A DNA stretch of 64,000 nt from Leisingera sp. ANG59 (GCF_013317235.1 NZ_WLCM01000001.1:239964-303963); one strand, 5' to 3'; positions 1-9,331 are shown, counted from the first letter of the stretch. Notes: generated by a model not told the origin, from the letters alone. Program-made: numbers and translations.

Positions 1-2544
1 CGCACGCTCGAGGATCTGGTGCGCAAGCAGCGGCGCTGGGAACGCGCCATGCGTGACAGCCGCCGGGTCGGCGAATCCTTCGGCAAGATGTCCCGCAACA
101 TTGGCCGCCTCGGCCGCCAGGTTGGGGCAGGGCTGGCGGCAGCCGGGGCGGGCGTCTTTGCGCTGGCAAGCTCGACCGCCTCGTATGGCGACCAGGTCGC
201 AAAGACCGCGGGCAAGCTCGGCATCGGCATCGAGGCGCTGCAGGAATTCCGCTACGCCGCCGAGCGTTCCGGCGTATCAACCGAAACATTCGATAGCTCG
301 CTCACTGCGATGCAGAAGCGCCTGGGGGAGGCGGCCCAGGGTACGGGCGCGGCAAAGAAGGCGCTCGACCAGATCGGCCTGTCGGCAAAAGACCTGATGG
401 CGGTGGGGCCGGATCGGGCGATGGGCCAGATCGCCGACAAGCTGAAAGGCATCGAAAACCCGGCGGAACGCGCCGCCATCGCGGCAGCGCTGTTCAGCCG
501 CTCGGGCATCGGCATGGTCAACATGCTGGGCGGCGGGTCTGAGGCGCTGCAGCAGCTGCGCGAGGATGCCCGCAAAACCGGCTATGTGCTGAGCGAGCAG
601 GCGGCACGGGATGCCGAAGCCTTCGCCGATGCCCAGCTCGACGCGCAACTGACCGTCAAGGGCCTGAAAAACACCATCGGCGCCGAGCTGATGCCTGTGG
701 TCACCCGATCGATGAAGAGTTTCAGCGCCTGGGCCGTGTCGAACCGCGAGGGCGTTGCCAAGTTCGCCGACACCGCGGCGCGCAAGCTCGAAGCCGCGTT
801 GCCGGTGATCGGGCAGGTGGTCGAGGGCATGGGCAAAGTGTCCACCACCATCGGCGGGGTGATTTCCAAGGTCGCGGCCATGGTCGGCGGCTGGGAAAAC
901 TTCGGCATGGTGGTCGGCGCGCTGTTCGCCGCGCGCACCATCGGCAGCGTGCTGAGCTTTGGCTTCGCTGTCGGGCGTCTGGGGGTGTCCTTGGCCGCAC
1001 TGGTGCCCTGGGCATCGGCGGCAGGCGGGGCGATGGGAATGCTTTCCGGCGGCCTTGCCCTGGTGAAAACCGGCGTGGTTGCGGTCGGCCGGGCGCTGCT
1101 GATGAACCCCATCGGCCTCGCCGTCGCGGCCATCGCGGGCTCTGCCTATCTGATCTACAAGCACTGGGACAAGGTCGGCCCGTGGTTCGGCAAGCTCTGG
1201 GGTAACGTCAAGCAGACGTTCAAGGGGATCGGCGGCTTTGTCAGTGGCGTCTGGCGTGGTGACTGGGACGCCGCGGCAGACGGGCTGGCGACCGCGTGGC
1301 AGGGTGCCAAGGGCTATCTGTCCACCATCCTCGAGGGCATCGGCGGGGTGTTCCGCTTTGCTTGGGAGAACGGCATCCGGCCAATCACCGACAAGCTGGG
1401 CATCACGGAACACATCACCGGGGCCTGGCAAACGGTTGGCCCATACTTCAAGCGCCATTGGGACGGGGTAACCGAGACATTCAAAGGGTTCGGCGCTTTT
1501 ATCGGCGGGGTGTGGCGCGGGGATATGGCCGCCGCCGCCGCCGGGCTCGGCCGGGCATGGGATGGCGCCAAGGCGATCCTGGGCAATGTGTTTGACGGGA
1601 TCGGCGGGGTGTTCCGCTTCGCTTGGGAGAAGGTCATCAAGCCGGTCACCGACAAGCTGGGTGTGACGGAAACGATCACCGCGGCCTGGCAGAGCGCGCA
1701 AACCGCAGTCGGGAAGGTGGTAACCGGGATCGGTACAGCCCTGCGCAAGGGCTATGACGGCACCATCGGCCCGGTGATCGAGGCGCTGGGCGCGACCGGC
1801 GGGATCTCGGCCGCGTGGGAAGCGGTCAAAACGTCCATCGGTGCGGTGATCGACTGGCTCGGCGAAAAGTTCGATTGGCTGATGGGCAAGCTGCAGCCGG
1901 TGCTCGACGGGCTGTCCTGGCTGCGCGACAAGGGCGCCGGGGCCGTCGAGAGTATTCAGGGGATAGGTTCGGGTCTTCGCAGTTGGTGGAACGGCGAGGA
2001 ACAGGGGCAGCCCGGCGGCTCGCCTGCGGCCCCCGGCTCTACGCCGGAGCAAACCAAAGCCCCTCGCAACCCGCGCACCGGCAAGGCCGTTCCGAAAAGG
2101 ATCTCTGGATCTTATCTTGGCGGCATCATCGGGCGCGGCTTCCGAGAAGTGGGCGAGCAGGGGCCGGAGACGATCTGGACCTCGAAAGGCGGCTATGTGG
2201 CGCATGCCAATGCGACCGAGCGGCTGGCCAGATTGTCCGACCGCGCCGCGCCGTTGCTCGATGCTTTGGGCGGAGGTCTGCGCAATGCGATGGCCAAGGC
2301 AGAGAGTGCCGCGGCGCCAGTGGTGCAGCAGGTACAGCTGGCCGCCGAACGCATGGCACCGGCCGCGATGCCCGCGCAGGCACCGGCGCCGCAACCTGCC
2401 CCGGTGGTCATCCATGCGCAGATCAACGCGCAGCACTTGAGCGCCGCGCAGATTGCCGACGAATTGGAACGCCGGGGCCGCGCCGCGCAGGCCGGGGCGC
2501 TCTATGACCAGGCGCACGACTATGGCCAGTACGGGGGCGGGTGA
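1..2544 (+). CDS. Phage tail tape measure protein, 5' end outside window
   Basis: This is the tail-length ruler of a contractile-tail phage. The frame is open to the first base of the window, so the true start lies upstream; a GTG at 19 is only an internal candidate. The N-terminal 250 residues are alanine-rich and helical, as in TP901/P2 T-type tape measures. A hydrophobic segment follows near residues 300-375. After it come two copies of an 87-residue repeat; the motif IGGVFRFAWE recurs exactly 261 bp apart (1339 and 1600). The C-terminus is proline- and alanine-rich. The stop codon overlaps the start of the U gene (TGATG). The family call rests on composition, length and gene order. Confidence 0.85.
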   Translation, partial: RTLEDLVRKQRRWERAMRDSRRVGESFGKMSRNIGRLGRQVGAGLAAAGAGVFALASSTASYGDQVAKTAGKLGIGIEALQEFRYAAERSGVSTETFDSSLTAMQKRLGEAAQGTGAAKKALDQIGLSAKDLMAVGPDRAMGQIADKLKGIENPAERAAIAAALFSRSGIGMVNMLGGGSEALQQLREDARKTGYVLSEQAARDAEAFADAQLDAQLTVKGLKNTIGAELMPVVTRSMKSFSAWAVSNREGVAKFADTAARKLEAALPVIGQVVEGMGKVSTTIGGVISKVAAMVGGWENFGMVVGALFAARTIGSVLSFGFAVGRLGVSLAALVPWASAAGGAMGMLSGGLALVKTGVVAVGRALLMNPIGLAVAAIAGSAYLIYKHWDKVGPWFGKLWGNVKQTFKGIGGFVSGVWRGDWDAAADGLATAWQGAKGYLSTILEGIGGVFRFAWENGIRPITDKLGITEHITGAWQTVGPYFKRHWDGVTETFKGFGAFIGGVWRGDMAAAAAGLGRAWDGAKAILGNVFDGIGGVFRFAWEKVIKPVTDKLGVTETITAAWQSAQTAVGKVVTGIGTALRKGYDGTIGPVIEALGATGGISAAWEAVKTSIGAVIDWLGEKFDWLMGKLQPVLDGLSWLRDKGAGAVESIQGIGSGLRSWWNGEEQGQPGGSPAAPGSTPEQTKAPRNPRTGKAVPKRISGSYLGGIIGRGFREVGEQGPETIWTSKGGYVAHANATERLARLSDRAAPLLDALGGGLRNAMAKAESAAAPVVQQVQLAAERMAPAAMPAQAPAPQPAPVVIHAQINAQHLSAAQIADELERRGRAAQAGALYDQAHDYGQYGGG

Positions 2545-2954
2545 TGGCAGGCACAATGCTGCAGCTCGGCAGCTATCAGTTCAGCATCGACAACGCGGCG
2601 TATCAGAACCTGCAGCGATCGACAGAATACCGCTGGGCCGCGCAAAAGCGGATCGGCGCGGCTGACGCGCTGCAATTCACCGGGTTCGGTTCCGACACCA
2701 TCACGCTGCAGGGGGTGATCTATCCGCATTTTCGCGGCGGCCTCGGCCAGGTCGACAAGATGCGGATGACGGCATCGCTGGGGTTCCCGCTGCCGCTGGT
2801 GGCGGGAACAGGCCGGGTTCTGGGGGTGTGGGTGATCGAGGGTGTCAGCGAGGGTCAGCGCACCTTTGCCGCCCAGGGCGCGCCGTTGCGCCAGGATTTC
2901 ACGATCAGTATCAGGAGGTATGATGGCGGGCTCCGCAGTCTCCTACCGTTCTAA
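2544..2954 (+). CDS. Phage tail protein, P2 gpU family
   Basis: This 136-residue protein matches the P2 gpU family: an early GSYQFSID-like segment, an aromatic core, and the closing pattern DFTISIRRYDGG. In P2, gpU acts in tail completion and forms the tail-end ring. The start chosen is the ATG that overlaps the tape measure stop; a GTG one codon earlier is possible. The 3' end overlaps the next gene by about 35 bases. The position between the tape measure and X genes is exactly that of P2-like tail modules and supports the call. Confidence 0.85.
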   Translation: MAGTMLQLGSYQFSIDNAAYQNLQRSTEYRWAAQKRIGAADALQFTGFGSDTITLQGVIYPHFRGGLGQVDKMRMTASLGFPLPLVAGTGRVLGVWVIEGVSEGQRTFAAQGAPLRQDFTISIRRYDGGLRSLLPF

Positions 2955-3144
2955 AGAGGGCGAGACCGCCGACGAAATCGTCTGGCGGCACTATGGCAAC
3001 CAGGTCGCGGGGGCGCTCGAGACCGTTCTCCAAGCGAATCCGGGGCTGGCGGCGCTGGGGCCGGTCCTACCTCTGGGCACCCGGATCGATCTGCCGGAGA
3101 TCGACGCGCCGAAAGAGGCCGAGGCGGTGCGGCTATGGGATTGA
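2920..3144 (+). CDS. Phage tail protein X, LysM-like
   Basis: This small protein of about 74 residues matches P2 gpX. It consists of a single LysM-like fold: an ETADEIVWRHYG segment, then NPGLAALGPVLPLGTRIDLPEI. Tail X proteins are baseplate-associated. Two adjacent ATGs (2920 and 2923) can start it. The Shine-Dalgarno AGGAGG at 2913-2918 sits better for the second. It overlaps the end of the U gene and the start of the D gene, indicating translational coupling in one late operon. Confidence 0.85.
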   Translation: MMAGSAVSYRSKEGETADEIVWRHYGNQVAGALETVLQANPGLAALGPVLPLGTRIDLPEIDAPKEAEAVRLWD

Positions 3145-4142
3145 TGGATTTCCGGCCATTCTTCCGCGTGGTGGTCGACGGGAAGGACATCAGCGGCACG
3201 CTGGCGCCGCGGCTGGTCAGCCTGACGCTGACTGATGCCGCCGGGGTCCAGTCCGACCAGGTGCAGATCACGCTGAGCGACACCACGCTGTTTGCAAAGC
3301 TGGCCGAGCCGCGGGCCGGGGCCGAGATCCGCGTCTGGCTCGGCTATCCTCTGCAGCTCAAATACATGGGGCTGTTCACCGCCGACAGTGTCGAGGTGGA
3401 AGGCCCGCCAGACCAAATGACGATCACCGGCGTTGCCTCTGTCAACGGTGTGACCTCTGGCGGCAAAACTGCCCTGACAGATCAGAAAAAACGCAGCTGG
3501 CCGCTGGGCACTACCATCGGCGCCATGGTCAAAAAGATCGCCGGAGAGCACAGCCTCGAGCATGCGGTTTCTGAAAGCCTGGCCGGGCAGGAGCTGCCGC
3601 ACATCGATCAGATCGACGAAAGCGACATCAACCTGCTGTCCCGGGTGGCGCGCGATCACGATGCCATTGCCAAGCCCGGCAACGGCCGGTTGATCATGGC
3701 AAAGCGTGGCGAAAGCCTGACCGCCTCCGGCAAGCCGATGCCGGTGCTGGCGCTGACCCAGAAGAAGGTGAGCCGCTGGCGCTACCGCAACAGCACCCGG
3801 GCGAAAGCCGGTTCGGTAGTCGCCGTCTATCAGGATCTCGGCCAGGGCAAGCCGGTTGAATGCACCGCGGGCGAGGGCGAGCCTGTCCAGCGGATCAAAC
3901 GCCGGTTTCCAAATCAGGCAGCCGCACAGAAGGCGGCGGAGGCGGAGCTGCAGCGCTTGCAGCGCGCCGGTAGGTCCCTGTCGGTGTCGATGCCGGGCGA
4001 TCCGGATGCCATGGCCGAGGCCAAACTGCTGGCGGTCGGGTTCCGGTCCTATGTCGACGGCGAATGGCTCATCACCAAGGCAACGCACAGCCTCGACAGC
4101 GGTGGGTATCGCACCGGTATCGAGGCGGAGCCGTTGAAGTGA
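3135..4142 (+). CDS. Phage late control protein D / tail hub
   Basis: This 335-residue protein belongs to the gpD/gp27-like tail hub family. In P2 the protein joins the tail tube to the spike. The N-terminus (FRPFFRVVVDGKDIS) begins the first beta-barrel, the motif AGAEIRVWLGY is typical, and a conserved PHIDQIDESDINLL segment lies mid-protein. The C-terminus ends with a WLITKATHSLD-like segment. The start overlaps the X gene by ten bases. It is the last gene before the attachment site. No lysis, integrase or regulator gene follows on this side. Confidence 0.88.
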   Translation: MGLMDFRPFFRVVVDGKDISGTLAPRLVSLTLTDAAGVQSDQVQITLSDTTLFAKLAEPRAGAEIRVWLGYPLQLKYMGLFTADSVEVEGPPDQMTITGVASVNGVTSGGKTALTDQKKRSWPLGTTIGAMVKKIAGEHSLEHAVSESLAGQELPHIDQIDESDINLLSRVARDHDAIAKPGNGRLIMAKRGESLTASGKPMPVLALTQKKVSRWRYRNSTRAKAGSVVAVYQDLGQGKPVECTAGEGEPVQRIKRRFPNQAAAQKAAEAELQRLQRAGRSLSVSMPGDPDAMAEAKLLAVGFRSYVDGEWLITKATHSLDSGGYRTGIEAEPLK

Positions 4143-4222
4143 CAGCGGTTTCCCGTATTCACCCTTAGTTCTCTATCTGTTTGGGGAAACAAAATGTCTA
4201 AGGTGATGAAATATAACAATCC

Positions 4223-4283
4223 GCGCTAGATTTAGGTTCTGGCGCCGCAAGGCGTGGGGGTTCAAGTCCCTTCACCCGCACCA
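4223..4283 (+). other. Prophage attachment site scar: 3' part of tRNA-Leu(UAG)
   Basis: This stretch matches the 3' two-thirds of a tRNA-Leu gene. It contains an anticodon stem-loop with anticodon TAG at 4233-4235 (stem CTAGA/TCTGG, loop TTTAGGT), a long class II variable arm (CGCCGCAAGGCG), a T loop TTCAAGT, and the acceptor 3' strand CACCCGCACCA. The D arm and 5' acceptor strand are absent; the upstream bases are AT-rich and unrelated. It is therefore not a functional tRNA. It is best read as the duplicated att core left when a phage integrated into the tRNA 3' end. Confidence 0.85.
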
Positions 4284-4360
4284 TTCACTGACATCAATCG
4301 GGTTCATTAGGGCAGTAACGGCGGCGGTTGATGGCCGGTCCGGACGCCCGGTTCGATAAT

Positions 4361-4391
4361 TTGTCCGGCCCGGCCTCCGGTATGCTATACT
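4361..4391 (+). promoter_or_regulatory. Candidate porin promoter
   Basis: A TTGTCC hexamer at 4361 is followed after about 18-19 bases by CTATACT. It lies 65 bp upstream of the first porin start and just after the prophage scar. The spacing is slightly long, so this is only a candidate. Confidence 0.3.
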
Positions 4392-4456
4392 TGCTCCCGG
4401 CCGGCCTGCAGCCGGCCCAAGCGTTTACCAGTACATTGTTAAAAAGGGGGATGGCC

Positions 4457-5575
4457 ATGAAACGTCTTCTGCAAATCTCCACTGCTGCGGCAGGGCTGTG
4501 CGCCATCGCGGTCCCGGCATCAGCCGAGCTGCGGTATGACAACAAATCCGGCGGTTATGTTGAAATTTACGGCCAGTTCAATCCGGCCATCATTTCTGTT
4601 GATGACGGCCAGCAGACTGAGACCAACCTGCTCGACTACGACCTGTCCCGCTCCCGGGTCGGCCTGCGCCTGATGCAGCCGATCGGGGCCAACACCTTTG
4701 GGTTTCGGTTCGAGGCCGGGCTGGGCTTCCCGAACTCGACCGAAGTGAACCAGTTCGGCTCCGACTACAGCGGCTGGACACGCGCCGACCTGCGCCATGT
4801 GGACTTCTGGCTGGAAGGCAGCTGGGGCAAGCTGTCCACCGGGCAGGGCAGCATGGTGGCCGATGGCGCCGCTGAAACCGACCTGTCCTATGTCGGCACC
4901 GCACTTTATTCCTATACCGCCGACGCAAATGCAGGCTTCCTGTTCCGCGACACCGCAGGCGTGCTCAGCGGGCCCGCCGTAGCGTCTGCTTTTGACAACC
5001 TGGACGGCTCCCGCCGCGGCCGGATCCGCTATGACACCCCGGATCTGAACGGGTTTACCGCCGGAATCGCCTGGGGCCAGAACATCCTGTCGTCAGGGGA
5101 TGATGCCGATTATTACGACATTGGCCTGCGCTACGGGCAGGAATTCGGTTCCACCAATTTCGCCGCCTCACTGGCCTATCAGGTGCGTGACGACGCCGGG
5201 GCAGAGCGTTCGGATGTGATCGGCTCGGCCTCGGTGCTGCTGGACAGCGGCATCAGCGTTACCGTTGCGGGCGGCAGCCGGGACAACGATGCGGCCGGCT
5301 CCAGCGATCCCAGTTATTACTATGCCAAGATCGGCTATGAGACTGACAGCTGGCTGCCTTGGGGCAAAACCGGGCTTGGCGTGCACTACTACGACGGCGA
5401 GGATTTCAATGTCGCCGGTTCCAGCACCAAGGGCTGGGGCATCGGCGCGGTGCAGAAGGTCGACAGCATCAATACCGACATCTACCTGACCTATCAGGAA
5501 TATGAGTATGAGGATGCCGCCGCGACCTACCAGGATCTGACAACCTGGGTACTGGGCGCGCGCTGGCGGTTCTGA
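4457..5575 (+). CDS. Outer membrane porin
   Basis: This 372-residue protein would form a beta-barrel channel in the outer membrane. A Sec signal peptide (MKRLLQISTAAAGLCAIAVPASA) precedes alternating aromatic/polar strands beginning GGYVEIYGQFNPAI. The LDGSRRGRIRYDTPDLNGF segment is characteristic of alphaproteobacterial porins, and the chain ends ARWRF with the C-terminal phenylalanine needed for barrel assembly. The start is the ATG six bases after a run of Gs, preferred over the in-frame ATG at 4451. A homologous porin of exactly the same length follows, so the pair probably arose by duplication. A strong terminator follows, so it is probably monocistronic. Confidence 0.9.
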   Translation: MKRLLQISTAAAGLCAIAVPASAELRYDNKSGGYVEIYGQFNPAIISVDDGQQTETNLLDYDLSRSRVGLRLMQPIGANTFGFRFEAGLGFPNSTEVNQFGSDYSGWTRADLRHVDFWLEGSWGKLSTGQGSMVADGAAETDLSYVGTALYSYTADANAGFLFRDTAGVLSGPAVASAFDNLDGSRRGRIRYDTPDLNGFTAGIAWGQNILSSGDDADYYDIGLRYGQEFGSTNFAASLAYQVRDDAGAERSDVIGSASVLLDSGISVTVAGGSRDNDAAGSSDPSYYYAKIGYETDSWLPWGKTGLGVHYYDGEDFNVAGSSTKGWGIGAVQKVDSINTDIYLTYQEYEYEDAAATYQDLTTWVLGARWRF

Positions 5576-5602
5576 CGAACGGCAGATTTCCTGAACGCTC
5601 GG

Positions 5603-5633
5603 AACGCTCCGGTCAGCCGGAGCGTTTCTTTTT
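5603..5633 (+). terminator. Rho-independent terminator after porin 1
   Basis: A perfect ten-base stem (AACGCTCCGG / CCGGAGCGTT) with a TCAG loop is followed by TCTTTTT. It lies 28 bp after the porin stop. Confidence 0.9.
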
Positions 5634-5912
5634 CGGCGGGTCCGAAACCGCCCGCCCGGCTGATTTCCGGCTCAGGGTTGCACGGGCGGCATAGCTGCTT
5701 TGCGCCAGGCGGGCCGCAAACGTAATCGCCTTCACATCTCCCGGCCCGAGGCGGCGCTACGGTGCAGGAGATTTTTTGCCACGGGCAGATTTTCGCAATT
5801 GTCGCAACGGTCATCTGATCCGGAATCCATGCCATGCGCCCGGAGGCTCCCTCGGCTCCTGCGTTGGCCTGTGCCGGACAGCGGCCGTAAGCGACGGAAC
5901 AGGAGACAGAAC

Positions 5913-7031
5913 ATGAAGACCAAGTTTGCAGCCCGCGCGGGCGCAGCCACCCTCGCAGCCGCAGTTGCTGCCCCGGCATTTGCAGGCCCCACCTACACCA
6001 ACGACACCGGCGGCAGCTTCCGCTGGTACGGCCAGTTCAACCCTGCCTATCAATCGTTCGACGACGGCGAGCAGGACTTCAACCGCCTGACCGACAACGC
6101 CGCCTCCAATTCGCGCATCGGTTTCTGGCTGGAGCAGGCCTATGGCGAAAACACCCTGCGATTCAACTTTGAAACCGCCTTCGGCTTCCGTTCCTCGGAC
6201 GGGGTCAGCCAGACCTCGACCGGCGACAACCTCAGCTGGGACCGCACCAACATCCGCCACGTCGACTTCCAGTTCGACACTGCACGCTATGGCCGCTTCT
6301 CGGCTGGTCAGGGCTCGATGGCAACCGACGGCATCACCGGCGCTGACTTCTCCGGTACCGGGCTTGGCGCCTCCAATGCGGTCGCGGACTCCGCGGGCGG
6401 CTATGCCTTCCGCACCGGCGCGGGCGCCCTCAGCAGCATCGAGATCGGCGATGTGTTCTCTGACCTGGACGGCAGCCGCCTGGGCCGCGTCCGCTACGAT
6501 TCGCCGGAACTTGCGGGTTTCACCCTGTCGACCTCCTGGGGCACCGATGTCCTGAAGGACGCCAACGATCGCGAAAGCTATGACGTGGCTGTCCGCTGGG
6601 CCAATGACGATGCCGCCGGCTTTGCCATCGACACCGGCATCGGCGCCTCCTGGACTGAAGAAACCGGCGAGCAGGACTACCGCGATATCTCCGGCTCCTT
6701 TGCGGTTCTGCACAAGGCCACCGGCCTGTCGCTGAACATCGCCGCGGGCGAGCGCGACATCGCGGGCACCTATGCCTATGCCAAGCTGGGGTATTCCGCG
6801 GATCTGATCGCGGCCGGCTCCACCTCCTTCTCGGTGGACTACTATGACGGCTCCGACATGGTCAGCAACGGCGACAGCGCCGAATCCTGGGGCGTGGCTG
6901 CGGTCCAGAAGATCGACGCCTACAATGTCGAGACCTACCTGGCCTACCGCGACTATTCCTATGCCGACACCAGCGCCACCACCTACCAGGACGCAAACGT
7001 GATCCTGGCCGGTGCGCGCTGGAAGTTCTGA
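5913..7031 (+). CDS. Outer membrane porin, paralogue
   Basis: This is a second 372-residue porin with a signal peptide ending APAFA, then FRWYGQFNPAYQSFDDGEQ. It carries the same SRxGFW, RHVDF, AGQGSM.TDG and LDGSRLGRVRYDSPEL landmarks as its upstream neighbour and ends ARWKF. The Shine-Dalgarno AGGAGA lies at 5901-5906, seven bases before the ATG. An upstream gap of about 280 bp after the first porin's terminator must hold its own promoter; I see no convincing -35/-10 pair there. The two may be differentially expressed general porins. Substrate preference cannot be read from sequence. Confidence 0.9.
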   Translation: MKTKFAARAGAATLAAAVAAPAFAGPTYTNDTGGSFRWYGQFNPAYQSFDDGEQDFNRLTDNAASNSRIGFWLEQAYGENTLRFNFETAFGFRSSDGVSQTSTGDNLSWDRTNIRHVDFQFDTARYGRFSAGQGSMATDGITGADFSGTGLGASNAVADSAGGYAFRTGAGALSSIEIGDVFSDLDGSRLGRVRYDSPELAGFTLSTSWGTDVLKDANDRESYDVAVRWANDDAAGFAIDTGIGASWTEETGEQDYRDISGSFAVLHKATGLSLNIAAGERDIAGTYAYAKLGYSADLIAAGSTSFSVDYYDGSDMVSNGDSAESWGVAAVQKIDAYNVETYLAYRDYSYADTSATTYQDANVILAGARWKF

Positions 7032-7060
7032 ACCGCAACTCCCTCGGTTTCAGGAACGGA

Positions 7061-7087
7061 AACACGCCCCTTAGCGGGCGTGTTTTT
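7061..7087 (+). terminator. Rho-independent terminator after porin 2
   Basis: The stem AACACGCCC / GGGCGTGTT, with a six-base loop, runs straight into a T tract (TGTTTTT), 29 bp after the porin stop. Confidence 0.85.
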
Positions 7088-7227
7088 CGTTGCGGGCCTT
7101 CGGAAATCCGCAGGATCGGCAGGGAATGGGGCAATCCCCCTTGCGCCGCGGCGCCGGGGGAAATAGAAGACCGCAAATTGTCTGGGGGCACCTCGCACAG
7201 GGGCCCCGAATCTCTATGGGGAATAGG

Positions 7228-8559
7228 ATGCAGGTCACCGAGACGCTGAACGAAGGTCTGAAACGCGGCTACGCCATCACCGTCACCGCCGCCGAGCTGG
7301 ACGAGAAGGTCAACGAAAAGCTGGTCGAAGCCCAGCCGGAAATCGAAATGAAAGGTTTCCGCAAAGGCAAGGTGCCGATGGCTCTGCTGAAAAAGCAGTT
7401 CGGCCAGCGCCTGATGGGCGAAGCGATGCAGGAATCCATCGACGGCGCCATGAACAAGCATTTCGAGGACAGCGGCGACCGTCCGGCGCTGCAGCCCGAA
7501 GTCAAGATGACCAACGAAGACTGGAAAGAAGGCGACGACGTCAACGTCGAGATGTCCTACGAGGCACTGCCGGAAATCCCCGAAGTCGACTTCTCCGGCG
7601 TTGAGCTGGAAAAGCTGGTTGTGAAGGCTGAAGAAGAAGCCGTCACCGAGGCGCTGGCCAACCTGGCCGAAACCGCCAAGGAATTCGAAGCCCGCGAAGA
7701 GGGCGCAGCAGCCGAAGACGGCGACCAGGTCGTGATCGACTTTGTTGGCCGCATTGACGGCGAAGCCTTTGAAGGCGGCGCAGGCGACGACTACCCGCTG
7801 ACGCTTGGCTCCAACTCCTTCATCCCCGGCTTCGAAGAGCAGCTGGTCGGCACCAAGGCCGGTGAAGAAAAAGACGTGACCGTGTCCTTCCCCGAGGAAT
7901 ACGGCGCAGAGCACCTGGCCGGCAAAGAGGCCGTGTTCTCCTGCACCGTCAAGGAAGTCAAAGCCCCGAAGGCGGCTGAGATCGACGACGAGCTGGCCAA
8001 GAAATTCGGCGCCGACGACCTGGACGCGCTGAAGGGCCAGATCTCCGAGCGCCTGGAAGCAGAATACGCCGGTGCCGCCCGCGCGGTGATGAAGCGCGCG
8101 CTGCTGGACAAGCTGGACACGCTGGTCTCCTTCGACCTGCCGCCGTCGCTGGTTGACGCCGAAGCCAAGCAGATCGCGCACCAGCTGTGGCACGAGGAAA
8201 ACCCGGAAGTTCAGGGCCACGACCACGGTGAGATTGAAACCACCGAAGAACACACCAAACTGGCCGAGCGCCGCGTCCGCCTGGGCCTGCTGCTGGCCGA
8301 GCTGGGCCAGAAAGCCGAAGTCGAAGTGACCGACGCCGAAATGACCCAGGCGATCATGGCGCAAGCCCGCCAGTACCCGGGCCAGGAACGCCAGTTCTTC
8401 GAGTTCATCCAGCAGAACGCCCAGATGCAGCAGCAGCTGCGCGCGCCGATCTTCGAAGACAAGGTTGTCGACCACATCGTCGGCCAGGCCAAAGTCACCG
8501 AGAAAGAGATCTCCAAGGACGAGCTGCAGAAAGCTGTTGAGGAGCTGGAGGAGGAATAA
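7228..8559 (+). CDS. tig: Trigger factor, ribosome-bound chaperone
   Basis: Trigger factor binds nascent chains at the ribosome exit tunnel and has peptidyl-prolyl isomerase activity. The length of 443 residues is normal. The N-terminal ribosome-binding domain carries the signature [17 protein letters not shown] near residue 45. The central FKBP-like domain spans about 155-240 ([25 protein letters not shown]). The acidic helical C-terminal domain includes [14 protein letters not shown]. The ATG at 7228 ([13 protein letters not shown]) is chosen over 7216 because GGGGA sits five bases before it and it matches the family start. In many bacteria clpP follows; here an unrelated convergent gene does. 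Confidence 0.96.
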   Translation: MQVTETLNEGLKRGYAITVTAAELDEKVNEKLVEAQPEIEMKGFRKGKVPMALLKKQFGQRLMGEAMQESIDGAMNKHFEDSGDRPALQPEVKMTNEDWKEGDDVNVEMSYEALPEIPEVDFSGVELEKLVVKAEEEAVTEALANLAETAKEFEAREEGAAAEDGDQVVIDFVGRIDGEAFEGGAGDDYPLTLGSNSFIPGFEEQLVGTKAGEEKDVTVSFPEEYGAEHLAGKEAVFSCTVKEVKAPKAAEIDDELAKKFGADDLDALKGQISERLEAEYAGAARAVMKRALLDKLDTLVSFDLPPSLVDAEAKQIAHQLWHEENPEVQGHDHGEIETTEEHTKLAERRVRLGLLLAELGQKAEVEVTDAEMTQAIMAQARQYPGQERQFFEFIQQNAQMQQQLRAPIFEDKVVDHIVGQAKVTEKEISKDELQKAVEELEEE

Positions 8560-8583
8560 TCCTCCTTCCGCATCGACTTACGG

Positions 8584-8611
8584 AAAGGCCGCCCCTTCGG
8601 GCGGCCTTTTT
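8584..8611 (+). terminator. Rho-independent terminator after tig
   Basis: The stem AAGGCCGCCC / GGGCGGCCTT with a short TTC-type loop is followed by TTTT, 25 bp after the trigger factor stop. Confidence 0.9.
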
Positions 8612-8659
8612 AGTCGGGCGGGACGGGCATCATGCGCCGGTCTGCCGGTTCCGCCGTAT

Positions 8660-9103
8660 CTAACGGTGTTCTTCCGGCACCCAGTCCTCGCTCGGGCTGT
8701 TCCAGAACCTGTTGGGATTATCCTCATCCAACCCCCGGATATGGAGCGTCCGCAGGCAGGGTGCCACATAGATCACCGGCTCCTCGTAAGGGTGTGAGGC
8801 GTAGATGCTTTCCAGAACCCGCGCGGCCCCGGCGTCATCGCGGGCCAGGAAAAATGACAGCTCCACGCATGGCACCTGAACGGCAGCCTCGGTCGCCGTG
8901 TTCCGCCCGCTCCCCAGCGACCGGAAGCTCTGTTTGCCCGCCGCTGCTTGAAAGGTCACGCGATCATAGTCGCCGTATTTCAGGGCAGTGACGGCCAGAG
9001 CCGCATCAACGATCCACTGTGCGCGGGTTTCGGGTACCTGGACGGTGATCCGCAAACCGTCTTCGGGGATAAACCTGCCGGTCTTCAATTCGGGCATTTT
9101 CAT
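8660..9103 (-). CDS. Small alpha/beta protein, NIF3/CutA-like end (hypothetical)
   Basis: This is a 147-residue soluble protein without signal peptide or membrane segment. The stretch SIYASHPYEEPVIYVAPC near residue 105 resembles the HPYEEP motif of the ferredoxin-like domain in NIF3/YqgO-type proteins and, more loosely, CutA. I infer an alpha/beta fold of that kind. It lacks the metal-binding NIF3 core, so it is not a GTP cyclohydrolase type 2. The start is supported by GGAG six bases upstream. It converges with tig and is followed on the same strand by no close partner. Function is unknown. Confidence 0.6.
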   Translation of the reverse strand: MKMPELKTGRFIPEDGLRITVQVPETRAQWIVDAALAVTALKYGDYDRVTFQAAAGKQSFRSLGSGRNTATEAAVQVPCVELSFFLARDDAGAARVLESIYASHPYEEPVIYVAPCLRTLHIRGLDEDNPNRFWNSPSEDWVPEEHR

Positions 9104-9331
9104 AAGGGACTCCAGTGATGTTTGGAACTGGATACCCCAGGCAGGCGAAGCTGCGGGAAAGGACGCTTCGCTGCGGGGCGAAGCGTTCGGCCTTGCAGGC
9201 AGGCGGTGCCAGTCAGGAAAGCAGGGTCAGGAAGACATGCCCTCCCGCCCGTCCTTGGTGCCGTCCTGCGGACAGCGCCGCGGCCCGTTGGCTTGGCAGC
9301 GCCCCTTCGAGGCGCTGCAGAAGGGGAGGTT

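Larger units (their letters stand above)
1..4283 (+). mobile_element. Right end of a P2-type prophage
   Basis: Four consecutive same-strand genes match the end of the P2-like tail module: tape measure, U, X and D. They overlap or abut as phage late genes do. About 80 bp after the D gene lies a 3' fragment of a tRNA-Leu gene, the usual scar of integrase-mediated insertion. Beyond it the sequence switches to chromosomal porin genes. The left part of the element, including integrase, capsid and the intact tRNA, would lie upstream of the window. Whether the element is a full prophage or a remnant cannot be told from here. Confidence 0.85.

Noticed and set aside
277..2556. A 759-codon minus-strand frame opposite the tape measure
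   Set aside because: It is an antisense shadow of a high-GC gene, with no ribosome binding site and no recognisable protein features.
4223..4283. A functional tRNA-Leu gene
   Set aside because: The D arm and the 5' acceptor strand are missing, so it cannot fold into a tRNA; it is an attachment-site fragment.
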